A DNA stretch of 64,000 nucleotides from Bradyrhizobium tropiciagri (GCF_018130545.1 NZ_JAFCKF010000003.1:806001-870000), one strand, 5' to 3'. Counted from the stretch's first letter, positions 34,751 through 43,434 are shown. Notes: generated by a model not told the origin, from the sequence alone. Made by a program: numbers and translations.

Positions 34751-35689
34751 ATGCGGTTCGAAGGCCTGGACTTGAACCTGTTGGTGGCGCTCGACGCCCT
34801 CCTCGAAGAAGGCAGCGTGATGCGGGCGAGCCAACGCCTTCATCTCAGCCAGCCGGCGATGAGCGCCGCCATCGCCAGGCTGCGGCAATATTTCAACGAT
34901 GAGATTTTCACGATCTCGCAGCGCAAGTTGGTGCCGACGCCGCTGGCGCGTTCGCTCGAGCGGCCGACGCGCGACATCCTGCTGCGAATTCGGGCGAACC
35001 TGATCTCGCTGCCGAGATTCGACCCGGCGAGCTCGCAGCGCCGCTTCCGGATGGTAGTGTCGGATTATGCCAGCATCGTGCTGATGCACCCGGTGATGAA
35101 GCGCCTGTACCACAGCGCGCCCGGGATCTCGCTCGAGCTGTTGCCGTTCAACGATCGGGTGGACGACCAGCTGCAGCGCGGCGACGTCGATTTCGTTATC
35201 CTGCCCGACAGCAATGCCGTCGACGATCAGCCGAGACAGCATCTGTTCGCCGACGAATTCTGCTGCATCGCCTGGAGCGGCAACCGCACGGTCGGGCGCT
35301 CGCTGTCGCTCGGCCGCTATCTCGGGCTCGGGCACGTCACGGCCCAGTTCGGTCCAATCCGCAGGCCGTCCTTCGAGGAGCGCGCGCTGGTCAAACTGGG
35401 GCACAAGCGGCGCATCGAGGTCATAGCGCCGAACTTCACCACCATGGCCACGATGGTGATCGGAACCGAGCGGATCGCCACCGTGCACAAGCGCCTTGCG
35501 GTGATCTTTGCCCGGAGCTTTCCGCTCAAGCTGGTCCGCGCGCCGGTCCGCATTCCGGCATTTCGTGAAGTCCTGCAATGGCCGGTGTCGTTCGATTCCG
35601 ATCCCGCGCTGATGTGGATGCGCGAGACGATTTCCGACGTCGCGGAGGAGATTGACCGAACGCCGGCTGCGCAAATGAAATTCGGCTAG
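34751..35689 (+). CDS. NodD-like LysR family transcriptional regulator
   Basis: A 312-residue LysR regulator of the NodD subgroup. The N-terminal helix-turn-helix MRFEGLDLNLLVALDALLEE...LHLSQPAMSAAIARLRQYF and the later GHV.A.FG...PS, KRRIEV, GTERIAT and QWP...SDP..MWMRE segments all match NodD proteins. NodD senses flavonoids, but related paralogues control aromatic degradation. No nod genes are near; the divergent luciferase-like gene is the probable target. Confidence 0.88.
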   Translation: MRFEGLDLNLLVALDALLEEGSVMRASQRLHLSQPAMSAAIARLRQYFNDEIFTISQRKLVPTPLARSLERPTRDILLRIRANLISLPRFDPASSQRRFRMVVSDYASIVLMHPVMKRLYHSAPGISLELLPFNDRVDDQLQRGDVDFVILPDSNAVDDQPRQHLFADEFCCIAWSGNRTVGRSLSLGRYLGLGHVTAQFGPIRRPSFEERALVKLGHKRRIEVIAPNFTTMATMVIGTERIATVHKRLAVIFARSFPLKLVRAPVRIPAFREVLQWPVSFDSDPALMWMRETISDVAEEIDRTPAAQMKFG

Positions 35690-35713
35690 CGGCCAGCCGG
35701 CAGCACGTGGCGG

Positions 35714-36346
35714 TCAGCTTCCGAGCTGAATCGTACGCTCCAGCGCCGTGGCGAAGCCGTTGAGCGGGACGTTAAAGACGACGGCCTGCCCGTTGCTGAT
35801 GTTCTGCGCGGCGACGGTGAGCGTCTTCGCCTTGCTGATGGTGTCGGTCACAACAGTGGGAAACGAGACCGGAAGCAGGCAGCCTTGCGCCGTGCATGTG
35901 GAGAAGCGCGTCTGTTCCAGATCCCTGCCGTCCAGCTTGAGGACGGCCTCGGCGTCGAACTTCAGCCCGAACGGCATCAAGATGTTGCCTTCGGCCTTGC
36001 CGTCCCTCGCAATCAGCTCGATGGCGAAGATCTGCTGATTGGTCTCCTTTGAGAGCTGGGTCTGCCCGAGGGTGCACAGCTTGGCAGCGCCGTCGAGCTG
36101 GCATTTGACGATCCAATCTCCGTAGGTCTCGCTGATCGCGGAAGCGCCCTTGGGGAGCGGGACGGCCCGCACCGCGCCATCCATCGCGGAGGTCTGGTTC
36201 CGCGCATCAACCGGAATCGGGACGGTGCCGCCGCTGGCATCGGATTTATCCGAGGTTCGGGCGGCTTGCGCCGAACCTATCCCGACAAGCACAACGAGAG
36301 CTGCGATCGCCCGAATGCGTCCGTCCGCTGCATTGACCCTCACCAT
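35714..36346 (-). CDS. Invasion-associated locus B (IalB) family protein
   Basis: A 210-residue secreted protein. A signal peptide occupies about residues 10-29 (IRAIAALVVLVGIGSAQAA). The IalB core starts around YGDWIVKCQL (76-85), with paired cysteines (Cys82/Cys91 and the later STCTAQGCLLPV pair) expected to form disulfides in the periplasm. IalB proteins are common in rhizobia and their role is not established outside Bartonella. Monocistronic and divergent from the small gene at 36456. Confidence 0.85.
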   Translation of the reverse strand: MVRVNAADGRIRAIAALVVLVGIGSAQAARTSDKSDASGGTVPIPVDARNQTSAMDGAVRAVPLPKGASAISETYGDWIVKCQLDGAAKLCTLGQTQLSKETNQQIFAIELIARDGKAEGNILMPFGLKFDAEAVLKLDGRDLEQTRFSTCTAQGCLLPVSFPTVVTDTISKAKTLTVAAQNISNGQAVVFNVPLNGFATALERTIQLGS

Positions 36347-36402
36347 GCACTCGCTCCGCCGCGTTACGTTCCGAAACCGATTTCCGCTTTACGCGGGCAA
36401 TC

Positions 36403-36421
36403 CGTGGGTATAATTCCCACG
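36403..36421 (+). promoter_or_regulatory. Perfect -10 box inside an inverted repeat
   Basis: CGTGGG (36403-36408) and CCCACG (36416-36421) flank TATAATT. TATAAT at 36409-36414 is the exact -10 consensus, but no good -35 lies 16-18 bp upstream. Transcription would start at about 36421, about 35 bp before the 42-residue gene. The arms may be an operator. Confidence 0.45.
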
Positions 36422-36455
36422 TCAACGAGGTAGGTCTACTTGGAGAACCGCAGAC

Positions 36456-36584
36456 ATGCAAGAGCTTATCGCCGCCAGCGTGATTGTTGCGATCGTTGCA
36501 TTCTGCGGCGGGTACTTTTGGGCAATTGCGCGTGAGGCCAAGGTCTCGAACCAGAGTTCGAACAAGCAACAGCGGAAATGGTAG
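36456..36584 (+). CDS. 42-residue single-pass membrane peptide
   Basis: A short gene with GGAG 10 bp before its ATG. The 42 residues start MQELIAASVIVAIVAFCGGYFWAIAREAK: one hydrophobic helix (about 4-25), then a positively charged polar tail. This is the typical layout of small inner-membrane regulatory peptides; the orientation should be cytoplasmic C-terminus. No family recognised. Own promoter candidate at 36403-36421. Confidence 0.6.
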   Translation: MQELIAASVIVAIVAFCGGYFWAIAREAKVSNQSSNKQQRKW

Positions 36585-36648
36585 TCCAGCCCCTCTACCG
36601 TCCTCGCGTGATTTGCCCACCGGACGCGTTTTCAACTAAGCTTGCCGG

Positions 36649-37113
36649 ATGGACATGCTGGTCAAGCTCTACGCCCTGCCCGATTCCCGGCCCACTTATG
36701 ATCGGTTGCAGCAGGCCGGAATAGTCATGCGCCGGGCGCTCGCCCCCGAAAAGCACAAGGTCATCGCCTGGGTGCGGGAGACATTCAGCGAGGCATGGGC
36801 CAGCGAAACCGATGTCGCGTTTAGCCGCCAACCGGTCTCGTGCTTCATCGCGATCCAACAGAAGAAGATCCTGGGATTTGCCTGCTACGACGCGGCCTGT
36901 CGCAACTTCTTCGGCCCGACTGGCGTCGCCCCAAAGGCGCAGCAGGGCGGAATCGGCAAGGCTCTGCTGTTCGCCTGTCTCGAGGACATGAAATATCAGG
37001 GCTTCGGCTACGCCATCATCGGTGGCGTCGGGCCGGCGGAATTCTATACGAAGGCCGTCGGCGCGGTGGCCATCGAAGGCTCGGCACCGGGGATCTATCG
37101 CGCATTGCTGTAG
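36649..37113 (+). CDS. GNAT family N-acetyltransferase
   Basis: A 154-residue acetyl-CoA-dependent transferase. The acetyl-CoA pyrophosphate loop is GVAPKAQQGGIGKALLFACLEDMK (about 94-117, R/Q-x-x-G-x-G/A type), with the preceding strand FIAIQQKKILGFACYD and the C-terminal VGAVAIEGSAPGIYR. Substrate unknown. It lies upstream of the AI-2E-type permease with a 47-bp gap. Confidence 0.8.
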   Translation: MDMLVKLYALPDSRPTYDRLQQAGIVMRRALAPEKHKVIAWVRETFSEAWASETDVAFSRQPVSCFIAIQQKKILGFACYDAACRNFFGPTGVAPKAQQGGIGKALLFACLEDMKYQGFGYAIIGGVGPAEFYTKAVGAVAIEGSAPGIYRALL

Positions 37114-37160
37114 CTGCGCCGCAGGATCGAGCCAGCTCGTAGGAGATCGGATAACCCAGG

Positions 37161-38195
37161 ATGATTGGCGGGTTGAAGATCACGACCGGCATCATCGCCG
37201 CGGTACTTGTCACTGCGGCGGTGGCTCAGGCGCGCAGTGTGCTGGCCCCGCTTGCGGCCGCCCTGTTCATCATTGCGATCGTCTGGCCCGTTCAAGAACG
37301 GCTGCAGGCGTGGCTGCCGAAACTGCTCGCGCTCGCCGTCACCGTCGTCGTTACGACCACTGCCTGCGTCGCGTTTGCCTCGCTCGCGGCGTGGGGATTC
37401 GGCCGTGTCGGGCGCTCCTTGATTGCGGATGCGGCGCGATATCAAGCCTTCTACGACGCCGCGGTGATTTGGCTGGACGGCCACGGCGTCTCGTTCGCCG
37501 GCCTTTGGGCGGAGCATTTCAATGTCGGCTGGCTGCTACGCGTCACACAATACGTCACCGGCCGCCTCAACACCACGTTGAGCTTCTGGCTCATCGCGCT
37601 GGTCTATGTCGTGCTGGGACTTCTCGAGGTCGAAGACGCTGGTCGACGAATCCAACGATTGGAGAATCGCACAGCCGCGCGGGTCTTGCTCAAGGGCAGC
37701 AAAGCGACGGCCGCCAAATTTCGCAAATATATGCTGGTGCGGACGCAGATGAGCGCGGTCACGGGTCTCCTGGTCGGCCTGTTCGCTGCCGTCACCGGAC
37801 TGCCATTCGCATTCGAATGGGGCGTTATCGCTTTTGTCCTCAACTACATTCCTTTCGTCGGCCCTTTCATCGCGACATTGTTCCCCACGCTGCTGGCCAT
37901 GACGCAGTTCGAAAGCTGGCCCGCGGTGTTTGGTGTGTTTGCCTGTCTCAACGTCATCCAGTTCGTGGTCGGCAGCTATGTCGAACCGCGGGTGGCTGGC
38001 TCGACGTTGTCGATCTCGCCGTTCCTGGTGCTGTTTGCGATCTTCTTCTGGAGCTCGCTCTGGGGCCTGTTCGGGACTTTCATCGGCGTGCCGATCACAC
38101 TCGCTATTCTGACCTTCTGTGCCGAGAGTCCGTCGACCGCATGGATCGCTGATTTGTTCGGCGGAACGCCCGAAGATACGCCGCAACCGTCCTAA
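37161..38195 (+). CDS. AI-2E family transporter (PerM/TqsA type)
   Basis: A 344-residue membrane protein with about 8 helices. The family's C-terminal block is complete: VLNYIPFVGPFIATLFPTLLAM (about 230-251), NVIQFVVGSYVEPRVAG and FFWSSLWGLFGTFIGVPITLA. Family members exchange small solutes or Na+/H+; the name does not prove AI-2 transport. Its stop overlaps that of the convergent metallophosphoesterase gene by 4 bp. Confidence 0.88.
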   Translation: MIGGLKITTGIIAAVLVTAAVAQARSVLAPLAAALFIIAIVWPVQERLQAWLPKLLALAVTVVVTTTACVAFASLAAWGFGRVGRSLIADAARYQAFYDAAVIWLDGHGVSFAGLWAEHFNVGWLLRVTQYVTGRLNTTLSFWLIALVYVVLGLLEVEDAGRRIQRLENRTAARVLLKGSKATAAKFRKYMLVRTQMSAVTGLLVGLFAAVTGLPFAFEWGVIAFVLNYIPFVGPFIATLFPTLLAMTQFESWPAVFGVFACLNVIQFVVGSYVEPRVAGSTLSISPFLVLFAIFFWSSLWGLFGTFIGVPITLAILTFCAESPSTAWIADLFGGTPEDTPQPS

Positions 38196-39949
38196 CTCCC
38201 GGCAATTTCCACCCGCTCGGGCTCGGCGAGACAGAGCTTCCGGTCCGGACCAACCACCATTCTGTGGATATAGAAATAGGTCACTTCATCATCGGCCGCC
38301 CCCATCACTGGCGAGGGGGCCGAGACGATCTTCGACGCACCGCAGGTACCGATCCAATCGATATGTCGGTGACCGTGCATCACGACCGAGCGATCGGAAA
38401 ACTTTTGCAACCTGCGTACGAACCAACTGCCGTTGATCAGGGCCGTCCCGATGCGTTCGGCAAACGTCTTGACCGGCATGGGATACTCCATCAAGTGATG
38501 ATGCAGCGCGATGGTCCAGTATGCAGTCGGGAAATGACGGATTGCAGCCTCCAATCGCCGCGTTTGCGCTTCTGAAACCAAACCGAGCGCGTTGGTGAAG
38601 GAAAAGTGAGTTTCTGCGTTGGAGTTGAGGATCGCGATCCCGAGGCCGCCATCCTGGTCCGGCGGCAGGATCATTGGGAATTGATCATCGAACAAGCCGC
38701 GGAGCGCCGCAGCACGGCGCACGCCCCCGCGCTTCGCAAATTGCGTGATCCGGTCCTGGTAAGCTGCAAGCGCCTGGTTCAGCGTAGCCGACGGTTTGCC
38801 GGAACCGTCGACGACACGCACGCGATCGCCCTGGACGGCCGCAATCGCCGACAGGGTACGCATCTGCCGTAACCGCTTGCCCGGGCTGAACGGCAGGTCG
38901 AGGCGCGCGGGATTGGCGCGATCCACGACGTTAACGTCATGATTGCCCGGAAGCATGATGATGCGTGCGGCAAGCTCGGGATGACCTGCCAATGCATCGA
39001 GAAATTCCGCCCATTCACCGGGCCGGCCCGCATCCGTCATATCGCCGCTGATCAGCACATGGTCGAGCGGATCGACGGCGTGAATTTCGGCGAGGCGGGC
39101 CAGCACGCGGTTGAAGCGCTGGTTTCCCCGCGGACCGGCCGTCCCGCTTTCGATGCGGAAGCCGTATCGTTCGCCGACCACGTGAAGATCAGACAAATGC
39201 GCAATGCGCCAGCAGCGGCGATCGGGCGGCGTCGCGTCGAAGGCGGCAAGGTCGGCCGGTTGATCCATGCTGGCATCGGCGACACTCCAGGCCAGTGATG
39301 CGACCGCAAGATAGCTGGACACCAACACAACGGCGTTCGCGAACGTCGGCACCACGAGGCGATGGATCAGAACAAGGTCATTGACGGTCGCTGTCCATTG
39401 CGAAGCTGGCCAGGCCAGGACCGCGATCAATGCCGCACCTGCTGAGAGCAGCATGCCGGCGCCGATTGAGCAACTGCGGCGCAGCCGCATGCGAGACGCA
39501 GGAGTTGCGCCGGTTCGCCAGAGTAACTCCGCCAGATGGCCCAGCGCCTCGCGCATGAAAGCGTAGCTCGGTTGCACCGCGAGCGCGTTCAACGACCAGA
39601 AGTTTGTTTCCGCGATTTGAAACAGCGGTCGCCCGCCAAGCCACCCTAACGCCGCGATCGCAACCAACGCCAGCACGGCCCCCACTTCGGACACTTCCAG
39701 AACGTGTTGAGAAAGGCTCGAGATCCAGGCGGACGCGACCATCGGCGCAAGGCCGAGCAGCAGGCCCGGAAGCAGAAGCGAAACCGTCCAGGCGAATAGC
39801 AGCTTCGCCGGGCTTATCTCAACCAGAAGGCTGCCTACGATCGCGAACAACGAACGCTGTTCGGGACTGGCGGCATTGTCCTCAAAGTCGCCGTGGCGGG
39901 GATCAAGCAGCACGCCGAAATCCCTCCGTTGCGCAGCGCATTCTGCCAC
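38192..39949 (-). CDS. Membrane-anchored metallophosphoesterase
   Basis: A 585-residue two-part protein. Residues about 45-225 hold roughly 5 membrane helices with no recognised domain. Residues about 250-585 are a calcineurin-like phosphoesterase with all five metal motifs: HLSDLHVVGE, SGDMTDAGRPGEW, LPGNHDVN, IALHHHLMEYP and VMHGHRHIDWIG. It should hydrolyse a phosphodiester or phosphomonoester, possibly a lipid such as a UDP-diacylglucosamine-like substrate or cyclic nucleotide. Convergent with the AI-2E-type gene. Confidence 0.83.
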   Translation of the reverse strand: MAECAAQRRDFGVLLDPRHGDFEDNAASPEQRSLFAIVGSLLVEISPAKLLFAWTVSLLLPGLLLGLAPMVASAWISSLSQHVLEVSEVGAVLALVAIAALGWLGGRPLFQIAETNFWSLNALAVQPSYAFMREALGHLAELLWRTGATPASRMRLRRSCSIGAGMLLSAGAALIAVLAWPASQWTATVNDLVLIHRLVVPTFANAVVLVSSYLAVASLAWSVADASMDQPADLAAFDATPPDRRCWRIAHLSDLHVVGERYGFRIESGTAGPRGNQRFNRVLARLAEIHAVDPLDHVLISGDMTDAGRPGEWAEFLDALAGHPELAARIIMLPGNHDVNVVDRANPARLDLPFSPGKRLRQMRTLSAIAAVQGDRVRVVDGSGKPSATLNQALAAYQDRITQFAKRGGVRRAAALRGLFDDQFPMILPPDQDGGLGIAILNSNAETHFSFTNALGLVSEAQTRRLEAAIRHFPTAYWTIALHHHLMEYPMPVKTFAERIGTALINGSWFVRRLQKFSDRSVVMHGHRHIDWIGTCGASKIVSAPSPVMGAADDEVTYFYIHRMVVGPDRKLCLAEPERVEIAGS

Positions 39950-39957
39950 AAACGCAG

Positions 39958-41100
39958 CTAGCCCAACTTCCCGAAAAACTTCCGCACCTCGCCGACAAAC
40001 AGTTCAGGCTGCTCGAACGCCGAGAAATGTCCGCCCTTCGGCATTTCGCTCCAGTGCTGGATGTTGGTGAAGTTGGTCTCCATCCATTTGCGGACCGGGG
40101 TGACGATCTCCTTGGGAAACACGGCAACCCCGGTCGGCACGCCCACCTTGTGCGGGGTTCGTTTGCCTGGCCCAAAACTTTCCCAGTATAGCCGCGCCGA
40201 CGAGGCAGCTGTCGTGGTGACCCAATACAGCATGACATTGTCGAGCAATTCGTCCCGGCTCAGGATATTTTCGGGATGCCCGTCGCAATCGGTCCAGGCC
40301 CAGAACTTTTCAAGGATCCAGGCCGCCTGCCCGCTCGGCGAATCCGTCAGGCCGTAGCCGAGCGTCTGGGGCCGGGTGGACTGTTGCTTGGAATAGCCCG
40401 AGTCCCAGTCGGCGTAATATTTGATGCCGTTCAGCGCGCGGGTCTCTTCCGGCGTCGGCTGGCCCTCGACATTGGGTCGGGTCGACATCGCAAGCGTGAT
40501 GTGGATGCCGCCGCAATGCGCCGCGTCCTGCCCGCCGATCGCGGTCGTGACGGCCGAGCCCCAGTCGCCGCCTTGCGCGAAATAGCTGGTGTAGCCGAGC
40601 CGCTGCATCAGGACGGCCCAGGCGCTGGCGATCCGGTCGACGCCCCAGCCCGTCGCTATGGGCTTGGCCGAGAAGCCGAAGCCCGGCAATGACGGGCACA
40701 CCACGTGGAAGGCATCAGTCGCGCTGCCACCATGCGCCGTCGGATCAGTCAGCGGTTCGATCACCTTGTGGAACTCGACCACCGATCCTGGCCAGCCATG
40801 GGTGATGATCAATGGCCGCGCCTCCGGATGCTTCGAGCGAACATGGATGAAGTGGATGTCGAGTCCGTCGATCTCGGTGATGAACTGGCTAAAGCGATTG
40901 AGCCGCGCCTCGCGCTGCCGCCAATCATAACTCTCGGCCCAATAGTGGCAGACGTCCTTGATCCATTTGAGCGGCGCGCCCTGGCTCCAGTCGTCAACCA
41001 GTTCGGCCTCCGGCCAGCGGGTCCGGCGCAGGCGGGAGCGGAGATCATCGAGGACGTCGTCACTGACGGCGATGCGAAACGGATTGATGGCGGTATTCAT
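39958..41100 (-). CDS. Epoxide hydrolase (EHN domain)
   Basis: A 380-residue alpha/beta hydrolase of the microsomal epoxide hydrolase type. The N-terminal EHN lid domain covers about residues 5-110. HGWPGSVVEF (101-110) is the oxyanion-hole strand, the nucleophile is Asp179 in QGGDWGSAVT, and the general base is His358 in PKGGHFSAFEQPEL. It opens epoxides to diols; xenobiotic epoxides are likely. The metallophosphoesterase gene follows in the same direction after 8 bp. Confidence 0.9.
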   Translation of the reverse strand: MNTAINPFRIAVSDDVLDDLRSRLRRTRWPEAELVDDWSQGAPLKWIKDVCHYWAESYDWRQREARLNRFSQFITEIDGLDIHFIHVRSKHPEARPLIITHGWPGSVVEFHKVIEPLTDPTAHGGSATDAFHVVCPSLPGFGFSAKPIATGWGVDRIASAWAVLMQRLGYTSYFAQGGDWGSAVTTAIGGQDAAHCGGIHITLAMSTRPNVEGQPTPEETRALNGIKYYADWDSGYSKQQSTRPQTLGYGLTDSPSGQAAWILEKFWAWTDCDGHPENILSRDELLDNVMLYWVTTTAASSARLYWESFGPGKRTPHKVGVPTGVAVFPKEIVTPVRKWMETNFTNIQHWSEMPKGGHFSAFEQPELFVGEVRKFFGKLG

Positions 41101-41181
41101 GGCGTCTCCCCAGGATGCAGGACTTCCCCGAGAAGATAGGCGCGCAGGGGTCGCCGATCAAACCCGCGCAACACGCGCCGC

Positions 41182-41221
41182 CTGCACGAAGTCTGCACGA
41201 CAAACCGCGAATTCTGCACGA
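41182..41221. repeat. Three CTGCACGA direct repeats in helical phase
   Basis: CTGCACGA occurs at 41182, 41193 and 41214; spacings are 11 and 21 bp, one and two helical turns. The last two share TCTGCACGACAAA. They lie between the divergent epoxide hydrolase and membrane protein genes, as expected of a regulator-binding array. Confidence 0.45.
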
Positions 41222-41303
41222 CAAAATCCGCAATCGGCGGCGGCGTATTGCTAATAGAGGCAAGCGATCGAAGCGCTGATGTCGCAGCTGACGAGGGCTT
41301 GTC

Positions 41304-41735
41304 GTGGCGATCTATCTGATGAGCATCCATGACGGACAAGACGCTCTGTTGAAGTTGGGATTGCCGCTAACCATCGTGTTCTTGTCCGCCTGGATCATCA
41401 TCAGGGCGTGGGCGAAAAGACCCCACATCGATTCGGTGGGGTTTTCACCGGCAGTCACGTCCGCGCTGCTTGCGCCCGTGCTGCTCGTCACCTACTTCTT
41501 CGTGCTGCAATCCGTCATAGAGACAGGCATCACTGCTCACGCATCGCGCGTCATCCTCTATGGCGGACTTTTCGCACCGACATTTCTTCTGCTGGTACCG
41601 TTCGGGGTCGCCTCCCTCGTGAAGGTGCGCCAAGCTCGAAAGCCGCTCCCCTACTGGCTCTTGTGTACCGTATTTGCTGCCTGGCCGATCATGCAGGTGA
41701 TGTGGGCGCTATGGCTGTTTGGAGATTTGGAGTAG
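41304..41735 (+). CDS. Hypothetical membrane protein (143 aa)
   Basis: A 143-residue protein with about 4 hydrophobic helices (16-33, 52-72, 80-103, 114-138). The GTG start at 41304 has GAGGG 6 bp upstream; ATG at 41319 is the alternative. I recognise no family. Convergent with the secreted protein gene at the left end of the methanol locus. Confidence 0.65.
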   Translation: MAIYLMSIHDGQDALLKLGLPLTIVFLSAWIIIRAWAKRPHIDSVGFSPAVTSALLAPVLLVTYFFVLQSVIETGITAHASRVILYGGLFAPTFLLLVPFGVASLVKVRQARKPLPYWLLCTVFAAWPIMQVMWALWLFGDLE

Positions 41736-41744
41736 CCCGCTTGA

Positions 41745-42698
41745 CTATTTGCCGATCGCCGCATCAAGCAGCGCCTGGGCCTGCTTCGTGGCCTCGGCAA
41801 AAGCCGGCTGCTGCGGCGCGCGCTCGGTGAAGCAGCGCTTGAAGGCGTCGTCGCCCTGCTGGCGCAGATCGCCGAGCTTGTCGTATTCCTTCCTGGTGAT
41901 CTGCTTGCGCTCGAGTTTCTCGGCCGCCGCGTCGGCCTTCTTGTTGTAATCGGCCTGGATCGCCGTGCACGCCGAGACTTTCACGGTGGGCTCGATCTCG
42001 CCATAGGCGATGTAGAACTTGCCGTTAGCGAGCGCTGCCACAAACACCTCATCGGCGGCCTCGGGCGTCGAATCCTGGGTGCGGCCGGCCAGGAAGCCGT
42101 AAGTCAGTGTGGCCGATGCCGGCTTGGCGACCCGCAGCGCGTTGAAATTGATCACCGCGGCGTCGGTCGAGATCGCCTGGGTGTAGAGGCCTTCGAACTT
42201 CAGTGCCGCCTCGATCTGCTGCGGCACGTTCTTGCTGCCCTTGTCCCACCAGGCCTTGTGCTCATGCAGCCAGCGAGTGAACAGGGCCTCGGTGGTGACG
42301 ATGATATGCGCTTTCGGCTCGACGAAGCTGCCGTCGGCGCGCTTTTCGCCGATCTTGGCGCCGTCCCGGCCGGTGTCGGCATCGAAGCGCAGGCCGTCCA
42401 GCATGCCGAACCCCATGTCGCCTTTATATAGAGTGTCGAGGTTGAGCTGGGCGGGCGCAAAGCCCGGCCGCGACGGCTCGGCCAGGATGGTGGCCAGCTG
42501 CGCCTTCAGCCCGTTGCGCGCGGCCGCTTCGGCCTTGTCGGCGGCCTCGTCGATCTTGTTGTCGCTCGACAGCTTGGCGAATTTGGCGATCGCGGCGTCG
42601 CGCGCGGCGATGTAGCGGTCTTCCGGCGACGCCGCGTGGGCGTGCGAGAGAACCAGGATCGGGGAAAGGACGAGGGCAAGGCAGAAAATAAAATGCAT
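41745..42698 (-). CDS. Secreted hypothetical protein beside the xoxF operon
   Basis: A 317-residue protein with a clear signal peptide (MHFIFCLALVLSPILVLSHAHAA). The mature part has charged helices (residues 25-60, 255-295) around a mixed domain containing DAAVINFNALRVAKPASATLTYGFLAGR. Two cysteines (in VSACTAIQ and FKRCFTE) may form a disulfide. It reads in the direction of gfa-flhA-xoxGF but is separated by 139 bp with two hairpins, and its start codon lies in a hairpin arm (an upstream Met at 42722 is an alternative). Function unknown. Confidence 0.7.
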   Translation of the reverse strand: MHFIFCLALVLSPILVLSHAHAASPEDRYIAARDAAIAKFAKLSSDNKIDEAADKAEAAARNGLKAQLATILAEPSRPGFAPAQLNLDTLYKGDMGFGMLDGLRFDADTGRDGAKIGEKRADGSFVEPKAHIIVTTEALFTRWLHEHKAWWDKGSKNVPQQIEAALKFEGLYTQAISTDAAVINFNALRVAKPASATLTYGFLAGRTQDSTPEAADEVFVAALANGKFYIAYGEIEPTVKVSACTAIQADYNKKADAAAEKLERKQITRKEYDKLGDLRQQGDDAFKRCFTERAPQQPAFAEATKQAQALLDAAIGK

Positions 42699-42724
42699 GC
42701 CCTGTGGTCGCCCGCAGGGCATGC
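42695..42724 (-). promoter_or_regulatory. 10-bp hairpin covering a start codon
   Basis: GCATGCCCTG (42695-42704) pairs perfectly with CAGGGCATGC (42715-42724), loop 10 bases. On the minus strand one arm contains the ATG of the secreted protein gene. It may hide the ribosome site, end the xoxF-gfa transcript, or both. Confidence 0.45.
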
Positions 42725-42763
42725 AAGGTTCAAGGTCACGGGTACTACCAGCATATCCCTCGC

Positions 42764-42780
42764 CGGCAGGCCCGCTGCCG
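42764..42780 (-). terminator. Small hairpin after gfa
   Basis: CGGCAG (42764-42769) pairs with CTGCCG (42775-42780) around GCCCG. It starts 58 bp after the gfa stop and precedes the larger hairpin at 42695-42724. Together they probably mark the end of the xoxF-xoxG-flhA-gfa transcript. Confidence 0.35.
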
Positions 42781-42837
42781 ACGCAGGATCTCCTCAGGGG
42801 CTCGGCCATCAGGCCGCACCTGTCGACTGCCTCTTCC

Positions 42838-43401
42838 TTAGGCCGCCTTGGAGTTCGCCACGTGGGTGGCGATCGCGTCCATCAGCGGCGGCGACAGGCA
42901 GTCATAGGGCTCCAGCCCAAGCTCCTTCAGCCGCGACCTGATCCCGGCCATATCGGCCGGCTTGACGCCGGATTCGATCACCGACGACACGAAGGCGGCA
43001 AATCCGGGAGCCGCCGAGCCGGACTCCTGGAACAGCTCGGGATGGATGAAGTCGAGACCGTAGAAGGGATGGCCCTTGTTCTCGATCCGGCCGTACATGT
43101 GGGTGCCGCAGCCGGTGCAGGCGTGGCGCTGGATCACCGCCGCCGCGTCGACGATCTTCAGCTTGTCGCCGTTCTCTAGCACGGTGATGTTCTCGCGCGG
43201 GACCACCGCGACCACCGAGAAGGTGGCGCCCGAAGGCTTCCAGCATTTGGTGCAGCCGCAGGCGTGGTTATGGGCGACGTCGCCCTTGACCCCGACCTTG
43301 ACCTTCTTGTCCGCGCATTTGCAGACAAGCGTGCCTCCGGCAAAACTGCCGGAGCCTTGCTTGACGCCATTGTCGACCGACGGGTGGATATGAACAGTCA
43401 T
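42838..43401 (-). CDS. gfa: S-(hydroxymethyl)glutathione synthase
   Basis: A 187-residue Gfa, near the usual 190. It speeds formation of S-hydroxymethylglutathione from formaldehyde and glutathione. Zinc cysteines lie in [26 protein letters not shown] and [14 protein letters not shown]. It sits downstream of flhA and the xoxF/xoxG genes on the same strand with 33 bp between, so it draws formaldehyde from XoxF directly into the glutathione pathway. Confidence 0.93.
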   Translation of the reverse strand: MTVHIHPSVDNGVKQGSGSFAGGTLVCKCADKKVKVGVKGDVAHNHACGCTKCWKPSGATFSVVAVVPRENITVLENGDKLKIVDAAAVIQRHACTGCGTHMYGRIENKGHPFYGLDFIHPELFQESGSAAPGFAAFVSSVIESGVKPADMAGIRSRLKELGLEPYDCLSPPLMDAIATHVANSKAA

Positions 43402-43434
43402 TGACCTATCCTCCTAGTGCTTGGTGTTTTGATT

